The notes: generated by a model not told the origin, from the sequence alone. Shown: positions 1-8,941, numbered from the stretch's first letter. The stretch: DNA of 32,140 bases from Pseudomonas oryzihabitans NBRC 102199 (GCF_000730625.1 NZ_BBIT01000015.1:1-32140); one strand, 5' to 3'. Program-made: numbers and translations.

Positions 1-25
1 TGTGGTTGCCAAGATCATCGAGTAA
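1..25 (+). CDS. tuf: Elongation factor Tu, C-terminal end (partial)
   Basis: The frame starting at base 2 reads VVAKIIE and then TAA, which matches the usual C-terminus of EF-Tu. EF-Tu delivers aminoacyl-tRNA to the ribosome as a GTPase. Only seven codons are inside the window. Its place directly before rpsJ agrees with the common fusA-tuf-rpsJ order in Pseudomonas. The short length limits certainty, but sequence and context agree. Confidence 0.8.
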
Positions 26-42
26 TCGATTGATCTGAAACG

Positions 43-68
43 AAAAAAGGCCCTTCGGGGCCTTTTTT
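43..68 (+). terminator. Rho-independent terminator after tuf
   Basis: An A6 tract, GGCCC, a TTCG tetraloop, GGGCC and a T6 tract form an 11-bp stem with a stable UUCG loop. It lies 17 nt after the tuf stop codon. It separates the tuf transcript from the S10 operon, which has its own promoter about 40 nt further on. Confidence 0.9.
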
Positions 69-107
69 CTTGCCTCATGAAATTGACAGATGGCAAAAGA
101 GGCGTTC

Positions 108-136
108 TTGACAGCTGTCGGCGACATCCTTAGAAT
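108..136 (+). promoter_or_regulatory. Sigma70 promoter of the S10 operon
   Basis: A perfect -35 box TTGACA (108-113), a 17-bp spacer and a -10 box TAGAAT (131-136) predict a start near 143. The bases after the -10 box, TGCGCC, form a GC-rich discriminator. That is typical of promoters shut down by ppGpp/DksA in the stringent response; stringent control here is inference. A second TTGACA at 83-88 has no matching -10 box. Confidence 0.85.
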
Positions 137-150
137 TGCGCCTCCTTTAA

Positions 151-174
151 TCGGGCACCTTTTTGCCCGAGGGG
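151..174 (+). promoter_or_regulatory. Leader hairpin of the S10 transcript
   Basis: TCGGGCA (151-157), a six-base loop and TGCCCGA (164-170) form a perfect 7-bp stem, followed at once by GGGG. It begins about eight bases after the predicted transcription start. A similar hairpin ending in GCCGAGGGG lies early in the rpsH leader (6882-6900). The function is unknown. It could protect the 5' end or bind a regulator. Confidence 0.5.
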
Positions 175-196
175 AAAGCTTGGAGTCTGAGGTCAA

Positions 197-508
197 ATGC
201 AAAATCAACAAATCCGTATTCGGTTGAAGGCTTTTGATCATCGCCTGATCGATCAATCTACCCAGGAAATCGTGGAAACCGCGAAACGTACTGGTGCTCA
301 GGTGCGTGGTCCGATTCCTCTGCCAACCCGCAAGGAACGTTACACAGTGCTGATTTCTCCGCACGTCAACAAGGACGCTCGTGACCAGTACGAAATTCGT
401 ACCCACAAGCGTGTGCTCGACATCGTTCAGCCCACCGACAAGACCGTCGATGCGCTGATGAAGCTCGATCTCGCCGCTGGCGTTGAAGTGCAAATCAGCC
501 TCGGCTGA
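197..508 (+). CDS. rpsJ: 30S ribosomal protein S10 (NusE)
   Basis: This 103-residue protein has the usual S10 length and a clear S10 sequence (start [19 protein letters not shown]). It sits in the 30S head, and as NusE it joins the NusB-NusG antitermination complex; nusB is also in this window at 30807. A GGAG element lies about ten bases before the ATG. It is the first gene of the S10 operon, read from the promoter at 108-136. The 84-nt gap to rplC holds no other gene. Confidence 0.98.
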   Translation: MQNQQIRIRLKAFDHRLIDQSTQEIVETAKRTGAQVRGPIPLPTRKERYTVLISPHVNKDARDQYEIRTHKRVLDIVQPTDKTVDALMKLDLAAGVEVQISLG

Positions 509-592
509 GACCGTCAAGGTTTCAGTCGTGTAACGCTCTGAAATGGGCGGCCATAGCGGGTGAAAGCCCCGTACACTCAAGAGGTTCTCAAC

Positions 593-1228
593 ATGACGAT
601 TGGTTTAGTCGGTCGTAAATGCGGTATGACCCGCGTTTTCACCGAAGAAGGCGTTTCCGTTCCGGTTACGGTCATTGAGATCGAGCCGAATCGCGTAACC
701 CAATTCAAAAGCGAAGAAACCGATGGCTACCGTGCCATTCAGGTAACCGTGGGCGAGCGTCGTGCTTCCCGCGTGACCAAGGCGCAAGCCGGTCACTTCG
801 CCAAGGCCAGCGTTGCTGCTGGTCGTAGCGTCCTCGAATTCCGCCTGGAAGACGGTGAGTACAAGGCTGGCGACGAAGTCACCGTAGCCCTGTTCGAAGC
901 CGGTCAGATGGTTGATGTCACTGGTCAGTCCAAAGGTAAGGGCTACGCCGGTACCATCAAGCGCTGGAACTTCCGTGGTCAGGACAACACCCACGGTAAC
1001 TCCGTTTCCCACCGTGCACCTGGTTCCATCGGCCAGTGCCAGACTCCTGGTCGAGTGTTCAAGGGCAAGAAAATGTCCGGTCACCTGGGTGCGGAGCGTG
1101 TAACCGTTCAGTCGCTGGAAGTCGTGCGTGTAGACGCCGAGCGCAACCTGCTGCTGGTCAAGGGTGCCGTCCCCGGCGCGCCGGGTGGTGACGTGATCGT
1201 ACGTCCCGCTGTTAAGGCCCGTGGTTGA
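593..1228 (+). CDS. rplC: 50S ribosomal protein L3
   Basis: L3 is an early assembly protein near the peptidyl transferase centre. The product is 211 residues from the ATG at 593 (MTIGLVGRK), which has an AAGAGG ribosome site 7-14 bases upstream. An in-frame GTG at 560 would add eleven residues not typical of L3, so I rejected it. Gln150 lies in GQCQTPG; the matching glutamine in E. coli L3 is methylated by PrmB. The gene is in the S10 operon, 13 nt before rplD. Confidence 0.98.
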   Translation: MTIGLVGRKCGMTRVFTEEGVSVPVTVIEIEPNRVTQFKSEETDGYRAIQVTVGERRASRVTKAQAGHFAKASVAAGRSVLEFRLEDGEYKAGDEVTVALFEAGQMVDVTGQSKGKGYAGTIKRWNFRGQDNTHGNSVSHRAPGSIGQCQTPGRVFKGKKMSGHLGAERVTVQSLEVVRVDAERNLLLVKGAVPGAPGGDVIVRPAVKARG

Positions 1229-1241
1229 GAGGAGAGAGAAC

Positions 1242-1844
1242 ATGCAACTCAATGTGAATGGCTCTCAAGCTATCGAAGTCTCCGAGCACACCTTCGGCGG
1301 TGAATTCAACGAGACCCTGGTTCACCAGGCAGTCGTTGCCTACATGGCTGGCGGTCGTCAGGGCACCCGTGCCCAGAAGACCCGTTCCGAAGTCAGCGGC
1401 GGCGGCAAGAAGCCCTGGCGTCAGAAGGGCAGCGGTCGTGCCCGTGCCGGTACCATCCGCAGCCCCATCTGGCGTTCCGGTGGCGTGGCTTTCGCAGCCA
1501 AGCCCCAGGATCACAGCCAGAAGCTGAACAAGAAGATGTACCGCGCTGCACTGCGCTCCATCCTCGCCGAGCTGGTCCGTCTGGATCGTCTGGTCGTGGT
1601 TGACGACTTCGCCGTCGACGCGCCCAAGACCAAGACCCTGGTCAGCAAGCTGGACGGCCTGGGCCTGAGCGACGTGCTGATCGTGACCGACGCTGTCGAC
1701 CAGAATCTGTATCTGGCCGCCCGCAACCTGCCTTTCGTCGACGTGCGTGATGTCCAGGGTTCCGACCCGGTCAGCCTGATCGCCTACGACAAGGTGCTGG
1801 TCACTGTGTCCGCCGTGAAGAAATTCGAGGAGCTGCTGGCATGA
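1242..1844 (+). CDS. rplD: 50S ribosomal protein L4
   Basis: This 200-residue protein matches bacterial L4. The long basic loop that reaches into the peptide exit tunnel is visible at about residues 40-75, with [10 protein letters not shown] and [14 protein letters not shown]. The start at 1242 follows GGAGAGAG; an earlier in-frame GTG at 1221 lies inside rplC and gives a non-native N-terminus. In E. coli L4 also represses the S10 operon through its leader, but the leader here looks too short for that. Its last four bases overlap the rplW start (ATGA). Confidence 0.98.
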   Translation: MQLNVNGSQAIEVSEHTFGGEFNETLVHQAVVAYMAGGRQGTRAQKTRSEVSGGGKKPWRQKGSGRARAGTIRSPIWRSGGVAFAAKPQDHSQKLNKKMYRAALRSILAELVRLDRLVVVDDFAVDAPKTKTLVSKLDGLGLSDVLIVTDAVDQNLYLAARNLPFVDVRDVQGSDPVSLIAYDKVLVTVSAVKKFEELLA

Positions 1845-2140
1845 ACCAGGAACGCGTATTCAAAGTGCTGCTTGGCCCGCACATCTCCGAGAAGGCCACC
1901 ATGCTGGCGGACAGCCAGAAGCAGTTCGTATTCAAGGTTGCCACCGATGCAACCAAGCTGGAAATCAAGAAGGCCGTCGAGCAGCTGTTCGAGGTCAAGG
2001 TTCGCAGCGTCAGCACCCTGAACGTCCAGGGCAAGACCAAGCGCACCGCTCGTGGTCTGGGCAAGCGTAACGACTGGAAAAAAGCGTACATCGCGCTCCA
2101 GCCGGGCCAGGATCTCGACTTTTCCAGCAGCGCCGAGTAA
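1841..2140 (+). CDS. rplW: 50S ribosomal protein L23
   Basis: This 99-residue protein matches L23, which lines the exit-tunnel mouth and docks trigger factor and SRP. The docking motif region GPHISEKA is present, with Glu17 corresponding to the trigger factor contact in E. coli L23. The ATG overlaps the rplD stop by four bases, so translational coupling is likely. rplB follows 12 nt later. Confidence 0.98.
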   Translation: MNQERVFKVLLGPHISEKATMLADSQKQFVFKVATDATKLEIKKAVEQLFEVKVRSVSTLNVQGKTKRTARGLGKRNDWKKAYIALQPGQDLDFSSSAE

Positions 2141-2152
2141 TCAGGGGGCATC

Positions 2153-2974
2153 ATGGCAATCGTAAAATGCAAGCCGACCTCCGCTGGCCGCCGCTTTGTG
2201 GTCAAGGTGGTCAACTCTGATCTGCACAAAGGCGCGCCCTACGCTCCTTTGCTGGAGAAGAAGAGCAAGTCCGGCGGCCGTAACAACAATGGTCGTATCA
2301 CCACTCGCCACATCGGCGGTGGTCACAAGCAGCACTATCGTCTGGTCGATTTCCGTCGCAACAAGGATGGCATCCCTGCCGTCGTTGAGCGTATCGAATA
2401 CGATCCGAACCGTACTGCACACATCGCTCTGCTGAAGTACGCCGATGGCGAGCGTCGCTACATCATCGCCCCCAAGGGCGTTGCTGCCGGTGACCAGCTG
2501 CTGTCCGGCGCTGGCGCGCCCATCAAGGCCGGCAACAACCTGCCGCTGCGTAACGTGCCGGTCGGTAGCACCATCCACGGTATCGAGCTGAAGCCTGGCA
2601 AAGGCGCTCAGATCGCTCGTTCCGCGGGTACCTCCGCTCAGCTGGTCGCCCGCGAAGGCGCCTACGTCACCGTGCGTCTGCGCAGCGGTGAGATGCGCAA
2701 GGTGCTGTCCGAGTGCCGTGCCACCCTGGGCGAAGTGTCCAACGGTGAGCACAGCCTGCGTTCGCTGGGTAAGGCCGGTGCCACCCGCTGGCGTGGCGTG
2801 CGTCCGACTGTTCGTGGTGTTGCCATGAACCCGGTCGATCACCCGCACGGTGGTGGTGAAGGTCGTACTTCCGGTGGCCGTCATCCGGTTTCGCCGTGGG
2901 GCGTCAAGACCAAGGGTCTCAAGACGCGCTCCAACAAGCGTACCGACAAGATGATTGTCCGTCGCGGCAAGTAA
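2153..2974 (+). CDS. rplB: 50S ribosomal protein L2
   Basis: At 273 residues this is full-length L2, a core 23S rRNA-binding protein needed for subunit joining and peptidyl transfer. The conserved C-terminal segment [13 protein letters not shown] is intact, including the histidine long linked to activity. GGGG lies about eight bases before the ATG. Its position after rplW and before rpsS is the standard S10 order. Confidence 0.98.
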   Translation: MAIVKCKPTSAGRRFVVKVVNSDLHKGAPYAPLLEKKSKSGGRNNNGRITTRHIGGGHKQHYRLVDFRRNKDGIPAVVERIEYDPNRTAHIALLKYADGERRYIIAPKGVAAGDQLLSGAGAPIKAGNNLPLRNVPVGSTIHGIELKPGKGAQIARSAGTSAQLVAREGAYVTVRLRSGEMRKVLSECRATLGEVSNGEHSLRSLGKAGATRWRGVRPTVRGVAMNPVDHPHGGGEGRTSGGRHPVSPWGVKTKGLKTRSNKRTDKMIVRRGK

Positions 2975-2992
2975 TCAGTAGAGGATTCGACT

Positions 2993-3268
2993 GTGCCCCG
3001 TTCTCTGAAGAAAGGTCCTTTTATCGATCTTCACCTGTTGAAGAAGATCGAAGTCGCGGTGGAAAAAAACGAACGCAAGCCGATCAAGACCTGGTCGCGT
3101 CGTTCGATGATCCTGCCGCAGATGGTCGGCCTGACCATCGCTGTGCACAACGGTCGTCAACATGTCCCCGTTCTGGTGAACGAAGACATGGTCGGCCACA
3201 AACTCGGCGAGTTCGCTGCTACCCGCACCTATCGCGGTCATGCGGCTGACAAGAAAGCCAAGCGTTAA
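2993..3268 (+). CDS. rpsS: 30S ribosomal protein S19
   Basis: The product is 91 residues, with the S19 start [12 protein letters not shown]19 pairs with S13 in the 30S head and contacts the A-site tRNA. Translation starts at GTG (2993), preceded by AGAGGA; no ATG fits the family N-terminus. The gene is 18 nt after rplB and 12 nt before rplV. Confidence 0.97.
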   Translation: MPRSLKKGPFIDLHLLKKIEVAVEKNERKPIKTWSRRSMILPQMVGLTIAVHNGRQHVPVLVNEDMVGHKLGEFAATRTYRGHAADKKAKR

Positions 3269-3280
3269 GGGGTAAGGAAG

Positions 3281-3613
3281 ATGGAAGTAGCCGCTAAGCT
3301 GTCGGGCGCTCGTATCTCCGCCCAGAAAGCCCGCTTGGTCGCCGACCAGATTCGCGGGAAGAAGGTGGGCGAAGCGCTCAACCTGTTGACTTTCAGCAGC
3401 AAGAAAGCCGCTGAAATCATGAAGAAGGTGCTGGAGTCGGCTGTTGCCAACGCCGAGCACAATGAAGGCGCCGACGTGGACGACCTGAAGGTCTCCACCG
3501 TCTTCGTAAACGAAGGTCGTTCGCTCAAGCGCATCATGCCGCGTGCCAAAGGTCGTGCTGATCGCATCGTGAAGCGGTCTTGCCATATCACGGTCAAGGT
3601 TGCGGACAAGTAA
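3281..3613 (+). CDS. rplV: 50S ribosomal protein L22
   Basis: This 110-residue protein matches L22, whose long beta hairpin lines the exit tunnel and is a known site of macrolide-resistance changes. The hairpin region near residues 80-95 ([16 protein letters not shown]) looks wild-type. GGGTAAGGA supplies the ribosome site. It is 13 nt before the chosen rpsC start. Confidence 0.98.
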   Translation: MEVAAKLSGARISAQKARLVADQIRGKKVGEALNLLTFSSKKAAEIMKKVLESAVANAEHNEGADVDDLKVSTVFVNEGRSLKRIMPRAKGRADRIVKRSCHITVKVADK

Positions 3614-3626
3614 CGGAGTCGATCAG

Positions 3627-4316
3627 ATGGGTCAGAAAGTACATCCCAATGGCATTCGCCTGGGTATCGTCAAGGAGCACACTTCGGTCTGGTACGCGGA
3701 TAAGCGCACTTATGCGGACTATCTGCTGGCCGACCTGAAGGTTCGTGAGTACCTCCAGGACAAACTAAAAAGCGCGTCCGTAAGCCGTATCGATATTCAT
3801 CGCCCGGCTCAAACCGCACGCATCACCATCCACACCGCCCGTCCCGGTATCGTGATCGGCAAGAAAGGTGAGGATGTCGAGAAGCTGCGTCAGGACCTGA
3901 CCGCAAGAATGGGTGTGCCCGTGCACATCAACATCGAAGAGATCCGCAAGCCGGAGCTCGACGGTGCCCTGGTTGCGCAGAGCGTTGCGCAGCAGCTTGA
4001 GCGTCGTGTGATGTTCCGTCGCGCCATGAAGCGCGCCGTGCAGAACGCGATCCGCATTGGTGCCAAGGGCATCAAGATTCAAGTGAGCGGTCGTCTGGGC
4101 GGTGCTGAAATCGCCCGTACCGAGTGGTATCGCGAAGGTCGTGTGCCCCTGCACACCCTGCGTGCCGATATCGACTACGCCACTGCGGAAGCTCACACCA
4201 CCTACGGTGTGATCGGTGTGAAGGTCTGGATCTTCAAGGGTGAGGTCATTGGTGGCCGCCAGGAAGAGCTCAAGCCCGTCGCCCCGGCTCCGCGCAAAAA
4301 AGCTGCTGCTAAGTAA
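3627..4316 (+). CDS. rpsC: 30S ribosomal protein S3
   Basis: The 229-residue product begins MGQKVHPNG, the family consensus. A TTG at 3600, inside rplV, would add nine residues and was rejected. An RNA-binding KH domain is visible with its GxxG loop in [15 protein letters not shown] at about residues 62-76. S3 forms part of the mRNA entry channel and its helicase activity. The C-terminus is an Ala/Lys-rich tail (APRKKAAAK). Confidence 0.98.
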   Translation: MGQKVHPNGIRLGIVKEHTSVWYADKRTYADYLLADLKVREYLQDKLKSASVSRIDIHRPAQTARITIHTARPGIVIGKKGEDVEKLRQDLTARMGVPVHINIEEIRKPELDGALVAQSVAQQLERRVMFRRAMKRAVQNAIRIGAKGIKIQVSGRLGGAEIARTEWYREGRVPLHTLRADIDYATAEAHTTYGVIGVKVWIFKGEVIGGRQEELKPVAPAPRKKAAAK

Positions 4317-4328
4317 GGAGTACGCAAC

Positions 4329-4742
4329 ATGCTGCAACCCAAGCGTACAAAATTCCGCAAGCAGATGACCGGCCACAACCGTGGTCTGGCTCATCGCGGT
4401 AGCAAGGTCAGCTTCGGCGAGTACGCGCTGAAGGCTGTCGGCCGTGGCCGTCTGACCGCTCGCCAGATCGAATCCGCACGTCGTGCGCTGACCCGTCACG
4501 TGAAGCGTGGCGGCAAGATCTGGATCCGCGTCTTCCCTGACAAGCCTGTCACCAAGAAGCCTCTCGAAGTGCGGATGGGTAAAGGTAAGGGTAGTGTCGA
4601 GTACTGGGTAGCCCAGATCCAGCCGGGCAAGGTCCTGTACGAGATCGAGGGTGTTTCCGAGGATCTGGCTCGTCAGGCATTCGCCCTGGCCGCTGCCAAG
4701 CTTCCCGTCGAAACCTCCTTTGTTAAGCGGACGGTGATGTGA
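4329..4742 (+). CDS. rplP: 50S ribosomal protein L16
   Basis: This 137-residue protein matches L16, which helps place A-site tRNA at the peptidyl transferase centre. The loop [13 protein letters not shown] is conserved. Arg82 corresponds to E. coli Arg81, which is hydroxylated by RoxA/YcfD; whether this host does so cannot be seen here. The stop codon TGA shares its last base with the rpmC start (TGATG). Confidence 0.98.
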   Translation: MLQPKRTKFRKQMTGHNRGLAHRGSKVSFGEYALKAVGRGRLTARQIESARRALTRHVKRGGKIWIRVFPDKPVTKKPLEVRMGKGKGSVEYWVAQIQPGKVLYEIEGVSEDLARQAFALAAAKLPVETSFVKRTVM

Positions 4743-4933
4743 TGAAAGCGAAAGATTTGCGTGAGAAATCCGTAGAGGAGCTGAACGAGCAGCTTCTCAA
4801 CCTGCTGCGTGACCAGTTCAATCTGCGTATGCAGAAGGCAACTGGCCAGTTGGGTCAGTCTCACATGCTCTCGCAAGTGAAGCGCGACATCGCTCGCGTC
4901 AAGACTGTGCTGAACCAGCAAGCAGGTAAGTGA
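4742..4933 (+). CDS. rpmC: 50S ribosomal protein L29
   Basis: L29 is a small two-helix protein beside L23 at the exit tunnel. The product is 63 residues ([17 protein letters not shown]), the usual length. The ATG at 4742 overlaps the rplP stop by one base, so coupled translation is likely. A GTG three bases upstream would only add one methionine and is less likely. Confidence 0.97.
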   Translation: MKAKDLREKSVEELNEQLLNLLRDQFNLRMQKATGQLGQSHMLSQVKRDIARVKTVLNQQAGK

Positions 4934-4935
4934 TC

Positions 4936-5202
4936 ATGGCTGAAGCTGAAAAAACTGTCCGTACGCTGACCGGCCGAGTGGTCAGCGACAAGATGGACAA
5001 AACCGTGACCGTACTGATCGAGCGTCGCGTAAAGCACCCGATCTACGGTAAATACGTGAAGCGTTCCACCAAGCTGCACGCTCACGACGAAACCAATCAG
5101 TGCCGCATTGGTGACCTGGTCACCATTCGCGAAACCCGCCCGCTGGCCAAGACCAAGGCGTGGACCCTGGTTGACGTCGTCGAGCGCGCCGTTCAGGTAT
5201 AA
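4936..5202 (+). CDS. rpsQ: 30S ribosomal protein S17
   Basis: This 88-residue protein matches S17, a primary 16S rRNA-binding protein of the 30S body (OB fold). I chose the ATG at 4936 ([15 protein letters not shown]) over the GTG at 4930, which overlaps the rpmC stop, because the family starts near MAEAEK. It is the last gene of the classical S10 operon; rplN follows after 12 nt with no terminator. Confidence 0.97.
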   Translation: MAEAEKTVRTLTGRVVSDKMDKTVTVLIERRVKHPIYGKYVKRSTKLHAHDETNQCRIGDLVTIRETRPLAKTKAWTLVDVVERAVQV

Positions 5203-5214
5203 GGGTAGAGAGCC

Positions 5215-5583
5215 ATGATCCAGACTCAATCCATGCTTGACGTCGCCGACAACAGCGGCGCTCGTCGCGTGATGTGCATCAAGGTGCTCGGCGGTTCCCA
5301 CCGCCGCTACGCCGGCATCGGCGACATCATCAAAGTCACCGTCAAGGAAGCAATTCCGCGCGGCAAGGTGAAGAAAGGTCAGGTGATGACTGCTGTCGTC
5401 GTGCGTACCAAGCACGGCGTTCGCCGCACCGACGGTTCCATCATCCGCTTCGACGGCAACGCCGCGGTTCTGCTGAACAACAAGCAAGAGCCGATTGGCA
5501 CCCGTATCTTTGGGCCGGTGACCCGTGAACTTCGCTCCGAGAAGTTCATGAAGATCGTCTCCCTTGCCCCCGAAGTGCTGTAA
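5215..5583 (+). CDS. rplN: 50S ribosomal protein L14
   Basis: At 122 residues this is full-length L14, which sits on the 50S interface and is bound by the silencing factor RsfS. The start [19 protein letters not shown] is the family consensus. It opens the spc section, with no promoter or terminator visible between it and rpsQ, so readthrough from the S10 promoter is expected. Confidence 0.98.
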   Translation: MIQTQSMLDVADNSGARRVMCIKVLGGSHRRYAGIGDIIKVTVKEAIPRGKVKKGQVMTAVVVRTKHGVRRTDGSIIRFDGNAAVLLNNKQEPIGTRIFGPVTRELRSEKFMKIVSLAPEVL

Positions 5584-5595
5584 GGAGTAGCCGAC

Positions 5596-5910
5596 ATGCA
5601 AAAGATTCGTCGTGACGACGAGGTAATCGTCATTGCCGGCAAGGACAAGGGCAAACGTGGCAAGGTGCTGAAGGTGCTCGCCGATGACCGTCTGGTCGTT
5701 GGCGGGGTCAACCTGGTCAAGCGCCACACCAAGCCCAACCCCATGCTGGGCGTTCAGGGTGGCATCGTAGAGAAAGAAGCCCCTCTGCATGTCTCCAACG
5801 TTGCCATTTTCAACTCCGAGACCAACAAGGCTGACCGCGTTGGTTTCAAAGTCGAAGACGGCAAGAAGATTCGTATCTTCAAGTCGACCCAAAAAGCGGT
5901 CCAGGCCTGA
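5596..5910 (+). CDS. rplX: 50S ribosomal protein L24
   Basis: This 104-residue protein matches L24, an assembly initiator of the 50S subunit. The N-terminal KOW motif is visible as [18 protein letters not shown] (residues 7-24). TAAGGAG serves as the ribosome site and overlaps the end of rplN. The 19-nt gap to rplE is where E. coli places its S8 repressor site; I could not recognise a matching fold here. Confidence 0.97.
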   Translation: MQKIRRDDEVIVIAGKDKGKRGKVLKVLADDRLVVGGVNLVKRHTKPNPMLGVQGGIVEKEAPLHVSNVAIFNSETNKADRVGFKVEDGKKIRIFKSTQKAVQA

Positions 5911-5929
5911 AGCTGCTAGGTAGATCACC

Positions 5930-6469
5930 ATGGCTCGATTGAAAGAGATTTATCGGAAGGAAATCGCGCCCAAGCTGAAAGAGCAGCTTCAGCTGGGTAA
6001 CGTGATGGAAGTTCCGCGCATCACCAAGATCACCTTGAACATGGGTCTGGGCGAAGCAGTCGGTGACAAGAAGATCATCGACAACGCTGTAGCTGACCTG
6101 GAAAAGATCGCTGGTCAAAAGCCGGTCGTGACTTATGCCCGCAATTCCATTGCTGGCTTCAAGATCCGCGAAGGCTGGCCGATTGGCGTCAAGGTGACCC
6201 TGCGTAGCGATCGCATGTATGAATTCCTGGATCGTCTGCTGTCCATCTCCCTGCCGCGCGTGCGTGACTTCCGCGGCCTGAATGCCAAGTCCTTCGATGG
6301 TCGTGGCAACTACAGCATGGGCGTGAAAGAGCAGATCATCTTCCCGGAAATCGATTACGACAAGATCGATGCGCTGCGTGGTATGGACATCACCCTGACC
6401 ACCACCGCTCGTACCGACGAGGAAGGCCGTGCGCTGCTGCGCGCGTTCAACTTCCCGTTCCGTAACTGA
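5930..6469 (+). CDS. rplE: 50S ribosomal protein L5
   Basis: The product is 179 residues, the common L5 length. L5 binds 5S rRNA in the central protuberance and touches P-site tRNA. The start [16 protein letters not shown] and the segment [20 protein letters not shown] are family hallmarks. It lies between rplX and rpsN in the usual spc order. Confidence 0.98.
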   Translation: MARLKEIYRKEIAPKLKEQLQLGNVMEVPRITKITLNMGLGEAVGDKKIIDNAVADLEKIAGQKPVVTYARNSIAGFKIREGWPIGVKVTLRSDRMYEFLDRLLSISLPRVRDFRGLNAKSFDGRGNYSMGVKEQIIFPEIDYDKIDALRGMDITLTTTARTDEEGRALLRAFNFPFRN

Positions 6470-6482
6470 TTGAGGTCTTCAA

Positions 6483-6788
6483 ATGGCTAAGCAAAGCATG
6501 ATTAACCGTGAGCTGAAGCGTCAGCAAACGGTTGCCAAGTACGCCAAGAAGCGCGCCGAGCTGAAGGCGACCATCGGTAACGTCAACGCCTCTCCCGAGG
6601 AGCGTTGGAATGCCCAGGTCGCCCTGCAGAAGCAGCCCCGTGACGCCAGCGCCAGCCGCATGCGTAACCGCTGCCGCCTGACCGGTCGTCCGCACGGCGT
6701 GTACCGCAAGTTCGGCCTGTCCCGCATCAAGCTGCGTGAAGCAGCCATGCGCGGTGACGTGCCCGGCCTGGTGAAGGCCAGCTGGTAA
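6483..6788 (+). CDS. rpsN: 30S ribosomal protein S14, zinc-independent form
   Basis: At 101 residues this is the long S14 form that lacks the CxxC...CxxC zinc ribbon; only one cysteine is present (RNRCRLTGR). This contrasts with the zinc-binding L36 encoded at 10739. S14 sits in the 30S head near S3 and S10. A terminator-like hairpin and a new promoter follow before rpsH. Confidence 0.98.
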   Translation: MAKQSMINRELKRQQTVAKYAKKRAELKATIGNVNASPEERWNAQVALQKQPRDASASRMRNRCRLTGRPHGVYRKFGLSRIKLREAAMRGDVPGLVKASW

Positions 6789-6815
6789 CAGCTAGCGCCT
6801 TTCATCGCGGTAACT

Positions 6816-6843
6816 GAATCAAGCCCCTTTTGGGGCTTGATTC
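6816..6843 (+). terminator. Terminator-like hairpin between rpsN and rpsH
   Basis: GAATCAAGCCCC (6816-6827), a TTTT loop and GGGGCTTGATTC (6832-6843) form a perfect 12-bp stem. The following tract GTTTCAG is only weakly U-rich, so it may cause partial termination or shield the 3' end of the upstream mRNA. Its right arm holds the -35 box of the promoter for the distal spc genes. Confidence 0.65.
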
Positions 6844-6865
6844 GTTTCAGGCCGATCTCTAGAAT
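6837..6865 (+). promoter_or_regulatory. Internal promoter for rpsH and distal spc genes
   Basis: The -35 box TTGATT (6837-6842), a 17-bp spacer and the -10 box TAGAAT (6860-6865) predict a start near 6872 and a leader of about 79 nt. The -10 box is identical to that of the rpsJ promoter, and the discriminator GCTCGG is GC-rich. The -35 box lies inside the right arm of the hairpin at 6816-6843. Confidence 0.7.
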
Positions 6866-6881
6866 GCTCGGCTCGCCCGAA

Positions 6882-6900
6882 TCGGCCTATTGCCGAGGGG
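6882..6900 (+). promoter_or_regulatory. Leader hairpin of the rpsH transcript
   Basis: TCGGC (6882-6886), a CTATT loop and GCCGA (6892-6896), followed by GGGG, form a short stem. It starts about ten bases after the predicted transcription start. It resembles the S10 leader hairpin at 151-174 in stem end and GGGG tail. Its role is unknown. Confidence 0.4.
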
Positions 6901-6950
6901 TGATTTTGAGAGCCGGTAGGCTCAATTTCTGTATTAGGAGCTAATAGCCC

Positions 6951-7343
6951 ATGAGTATGCAGGACCCGTTAGCAGACATGCTAACTCGTATCCGTAATGC
7001 CCAGATGGCTGAAAAGGCCGTTGTGAGCATGCCTTCTTCCAAGCTGAAGGCTGCCGTCGCCAAAGTCCTCAAGGACGAAGGTTACATCGCGGATTTTCAG
7101 GTCAGCGCGGAATCCAAGCCGTCGCTGTCCATCGAGCTGAAGTATTTCGAAGGCAAGCCTGTCATCGAAGAGCTGAAGCGTAGCAGCCGTCCCGGTCTGC
7201 GCCAGTACAAAGCCGTTGATCAGCTGCCGAAAGTGCGTGGCGGTCTGGGCGTGTCGATCGTTTCCACCAACAAAGGTGTGATGACTGATCGCGCAGCCCG
7301 TGCTGCTGGTGTTGGCGGCGAAGTGCTCTGCACAGTCTTCTAA
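6951..7343 (+). CDS. rpsH: 30S ribosomal protein S8
   Basis: This 130-residue protein matches S8, a primary 16S rRNA binder in the central domain. In E. coli it is also the translational repressor of the spc operon. The start [18 protein letters not shown] fixes the ATG at 6951, with TAGGAG upstream. The C-terminal [11 protein letters not shown] is typical. Here it is the first gene behind its own promoter, which would let S8 supply be set partly apart from the upstream genes. Confidence 0.98.
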   Translation: MSMQDPLADMLTRIRNAQMAEKAVVSMPSSKLKAAVAKVLKDEGYIADFQVSAESKPSLSIELKYFEGKPVIEELKRSSRPGLRQYKAVDQLPKVRGGLGVSIVSTNKGVMTDRAARAAGVGGEVLCTVF

Positions 7344-7354
7344 GGGGAATCAGC

Positions 7355-7888
7355 ATGTCTCGCGTTGCTAAAAACCCTGTAAGACTGCCTGCAGGCGTCG
7401 AAGTTAATCTGGCCGGTCAGGCCCTTTCGATCAAGGGTGCCAAGGGCGCTCTGGAACTGAAGGTCCATCCGTCCGTTGAAGTCACTCAAGAGTCCGGTGA
7501 GCTGCGTTTCGCTGCTCGCAATGGCGATCAGCAGACCCGTGCGATGGCCGGCACTACCCGTGCCCTGGTCAACAACATGGTGGTCGGCGTTAGCCAGGGC
7601 TTCGAGCGCAAGCTGCAACTGGTCGGTGTGGGCTACAAGGCCCAAGCCAAAGGTCAGGTGCTGAACCTCGCTCTGGGCTTCTCTCACCCCGTGGACTACG
7701 ACCTGCCGCAAGGCATCACCGCAGAAACCCCCAACCAGACCGAAATCCTGATCAAGGGTATCGACAAGCAGCTGGTCGGCCAGGTTGCGGCTGAGATTCG
7801 TGGTTTCCGTCCGCCGGAGCCTTACAAGGGCAAGGGCGTACGGTATGCCGACGAAGTCGTCCACCGTAAAGAAGCCAAGAAAAAGTAG
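7355..7888 (+). CDS. rplF: 50S ribosomal protein L6
   Basis: The product is 177 residues, like other L6 proteins, which sit at the base of the L7/L12 stalk near the sarcin-ricin loop. The start [17 protein letters not shown] and the C-terminal [14 protein letters not shown] are family signatures. GGGGAA supplies the ribosome site. It is 11 nt from rpsH and 10 nt from rplR. Confidence 0.98.
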   Translation: MSRVAKNPVRLPAGVEVNLAGQALSIKGAKGALELKVHPSVEVTQESGELRFAARNGDQQTRAMAGTTRALVNNMVVGVSQGFERKLQLVGVGYKAQAKGQVLNLALGFSHPVDYDLPQGITAETPNQTEILIKGIDKQLVGQVAAEIRGFRPPEPYKGKGVRYADEVVHRKEAKKK

Positions 7889-7898
7889 GGCATAGCAA

Positions 7899-8249
7899 AT
7901 GACCGTCAAGAAAGAAACCCGACTGCGTCGCGCTCGCAAGGCTCGCCTGAAGATGCGCGAGCTGGAAGTGGTGCGTCTGTGCGTGTACCGCTCTTCCCAG
8001 CACATCTATGCCCAGGTCATCGCGGCCGACGGCAGCAAGGTCCTGGCCAGCGCTTCTACGCTGGACAAAGAACTGCGCGAAAGCGCTACCAGCAACGTCG
8101 AGGCGGCCAAGAAAGTTGGTCTGCTGGTCGCCGAGCGTGCCAAGGCCGCTGGCGTTACCCAGGTGGCCTTTGATCGTTCTGGCTTCAAGTACCATGGTCG
8201 CGTCAAAGCGCTGGCCGACGCTGCTCGTGAAGGCGGGCTGGAGTTCTAA
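7899..8249 (+). CDS. rplR: 50S ribosomal protein L18
   Basis: This 116-residue protein matches L18, which binds 5S rRNA with L5 and L25. The N-terminus is strongly basic ([16 protein letters not shown]), and the C-terminal [20 protein letters not shown] is conserved. It lies three bases before the rpsE start, so the two are likely translated together. Confidence 0.98.
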   Translation: MTVKKETRLRRARKARLKMRELEVVRLCVYRSSQHIYAQVIAADGSKVLASASTLDKELRESATSNVEAAKKVGLLVAERAKAAGVTQVAFDRSGFKYHGRVKALADAAREGGLEF

Positions 8250-8252
8250 GTC

Positions 8253-8753
8253 ATGGCAAATAACGATCAAAAGCGCGACGAAGGCTACATCGAGAAGCTG
8301 GTTCAAGTTAACCGCGTAGCCAAAACCGTGAAAGGCGGCCGTATCTTCGCCTTCACCGCTCTGACCGTGGTTGGCGATGGCAAAGGCCGCGTTGGCTTCG
8401 GCCGTGGCAAGGCGCGTGAAGTGCCTGCTGCCATCCAGAAGGCTATGGAAGCTGCTCGCCGCAACATGATCCAGGTGGATCTGAACGGCACCACCCTGCA
8501 GTACCCGGTCAAGGCCGCCCATGGCGCCTCCAAGGTGTACATGCAGCCCGCTTCCGACGGTACCGGCATCATCGCCGGCGGTGCCATGCGCGCCGTGCTG
8601 GAAGTCGCTGGTGTGCAGAACGTCCTGGCCAAGTGCTACGGCTCCACCAACCCGGTAAACGTGGTGTACGCGACCTTCGAAGGTCTCAAGCACATGCAGG
8701 CGCCGGAAGCTGTTGCCGCCAAGCGTGGCAAGAGCGTCGAGGAGATTCTCTGA
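8253..8753 (+). CDS. rpsE: 30S ribosomal protein S5
   Basis: At 166 residues this is full-length S5, part of the mRNA entry channel and of translational accuracy. The loop that contacts the spectinomycin site, [14 protein letters not shown], looks wild-type, so no S5-based spectinomycin resistance is suggested. The helix-rich C-terminal half contains [12 protein letters not shown]. rpmD starts three bases after the stop. Confidence 0.98.
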   Translation: MANNDQKRDEGYIEKLVQVNRVAKTVKGGRIFAFTALTVVGDGKGRVGFGRGKAREVPAAIQKAMEAARRNMIQVDLNGTTLQYPVKAAHGASKVYMQPASDGTGIIAGGAMRAVLEVAGVQNVLAKCYGSTNPVNVVYATFEGLKHMQAPEAVAAKRGKSVEEIL

Positions 8754-8755
8754 TC

Positions 8756-8938
8756 ATGGCTAACGCAACCGTCAAGGTCACGCTGATCAAGAGCGTCCAT
8801 GGCCGTCTGGCCAATCACAAGGCTTGCGTCAAGGGTCTCGGCCTGCGTCGCATTGGTCACACCGTCGAAGTTCAGGACACCCCTGAGAATCGCGGCATGA
8901 TCAACAAGGCCTATTACCTTCTGCGTGTGGAGGGTTAA
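8756..8938 (+). CDS. rpmD: 50S ribosomal protein L30
   Basis: The ATG at 8756 gives a 60-residue L30 ([13 protein letters not shown]...). The reading frame is open much further upstream, back into rpsE, but those codons are an out-of-frame shadow of rpsE and do not belong to the protein. GGAGATTCTC at the rpsE end provides the ribosome site. L30 is a small 23S-binding protein found in most but not all bacteria. Confidence 0.96.
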   Translation: MANATVKVTLIKSVHGRLANHKACVKGLGLRRIGHTVEVQDTPENRGMINKAYYLLRVEG

Positions 8939-8941
8939 GTC

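Noticed and set aside
560-592. Upstream GTG start for rplC
   Set aside because: It adds eleven residues not found in L3 proteins and lacks a better ribosome site than the ATG at 593.
5905-5960. S8 repressor site at the rplX-rplE junction as in E. coli
   Set aside because: I could not draw a fold resembling the 16S helix 21 S8 site; a structure search would be needed.
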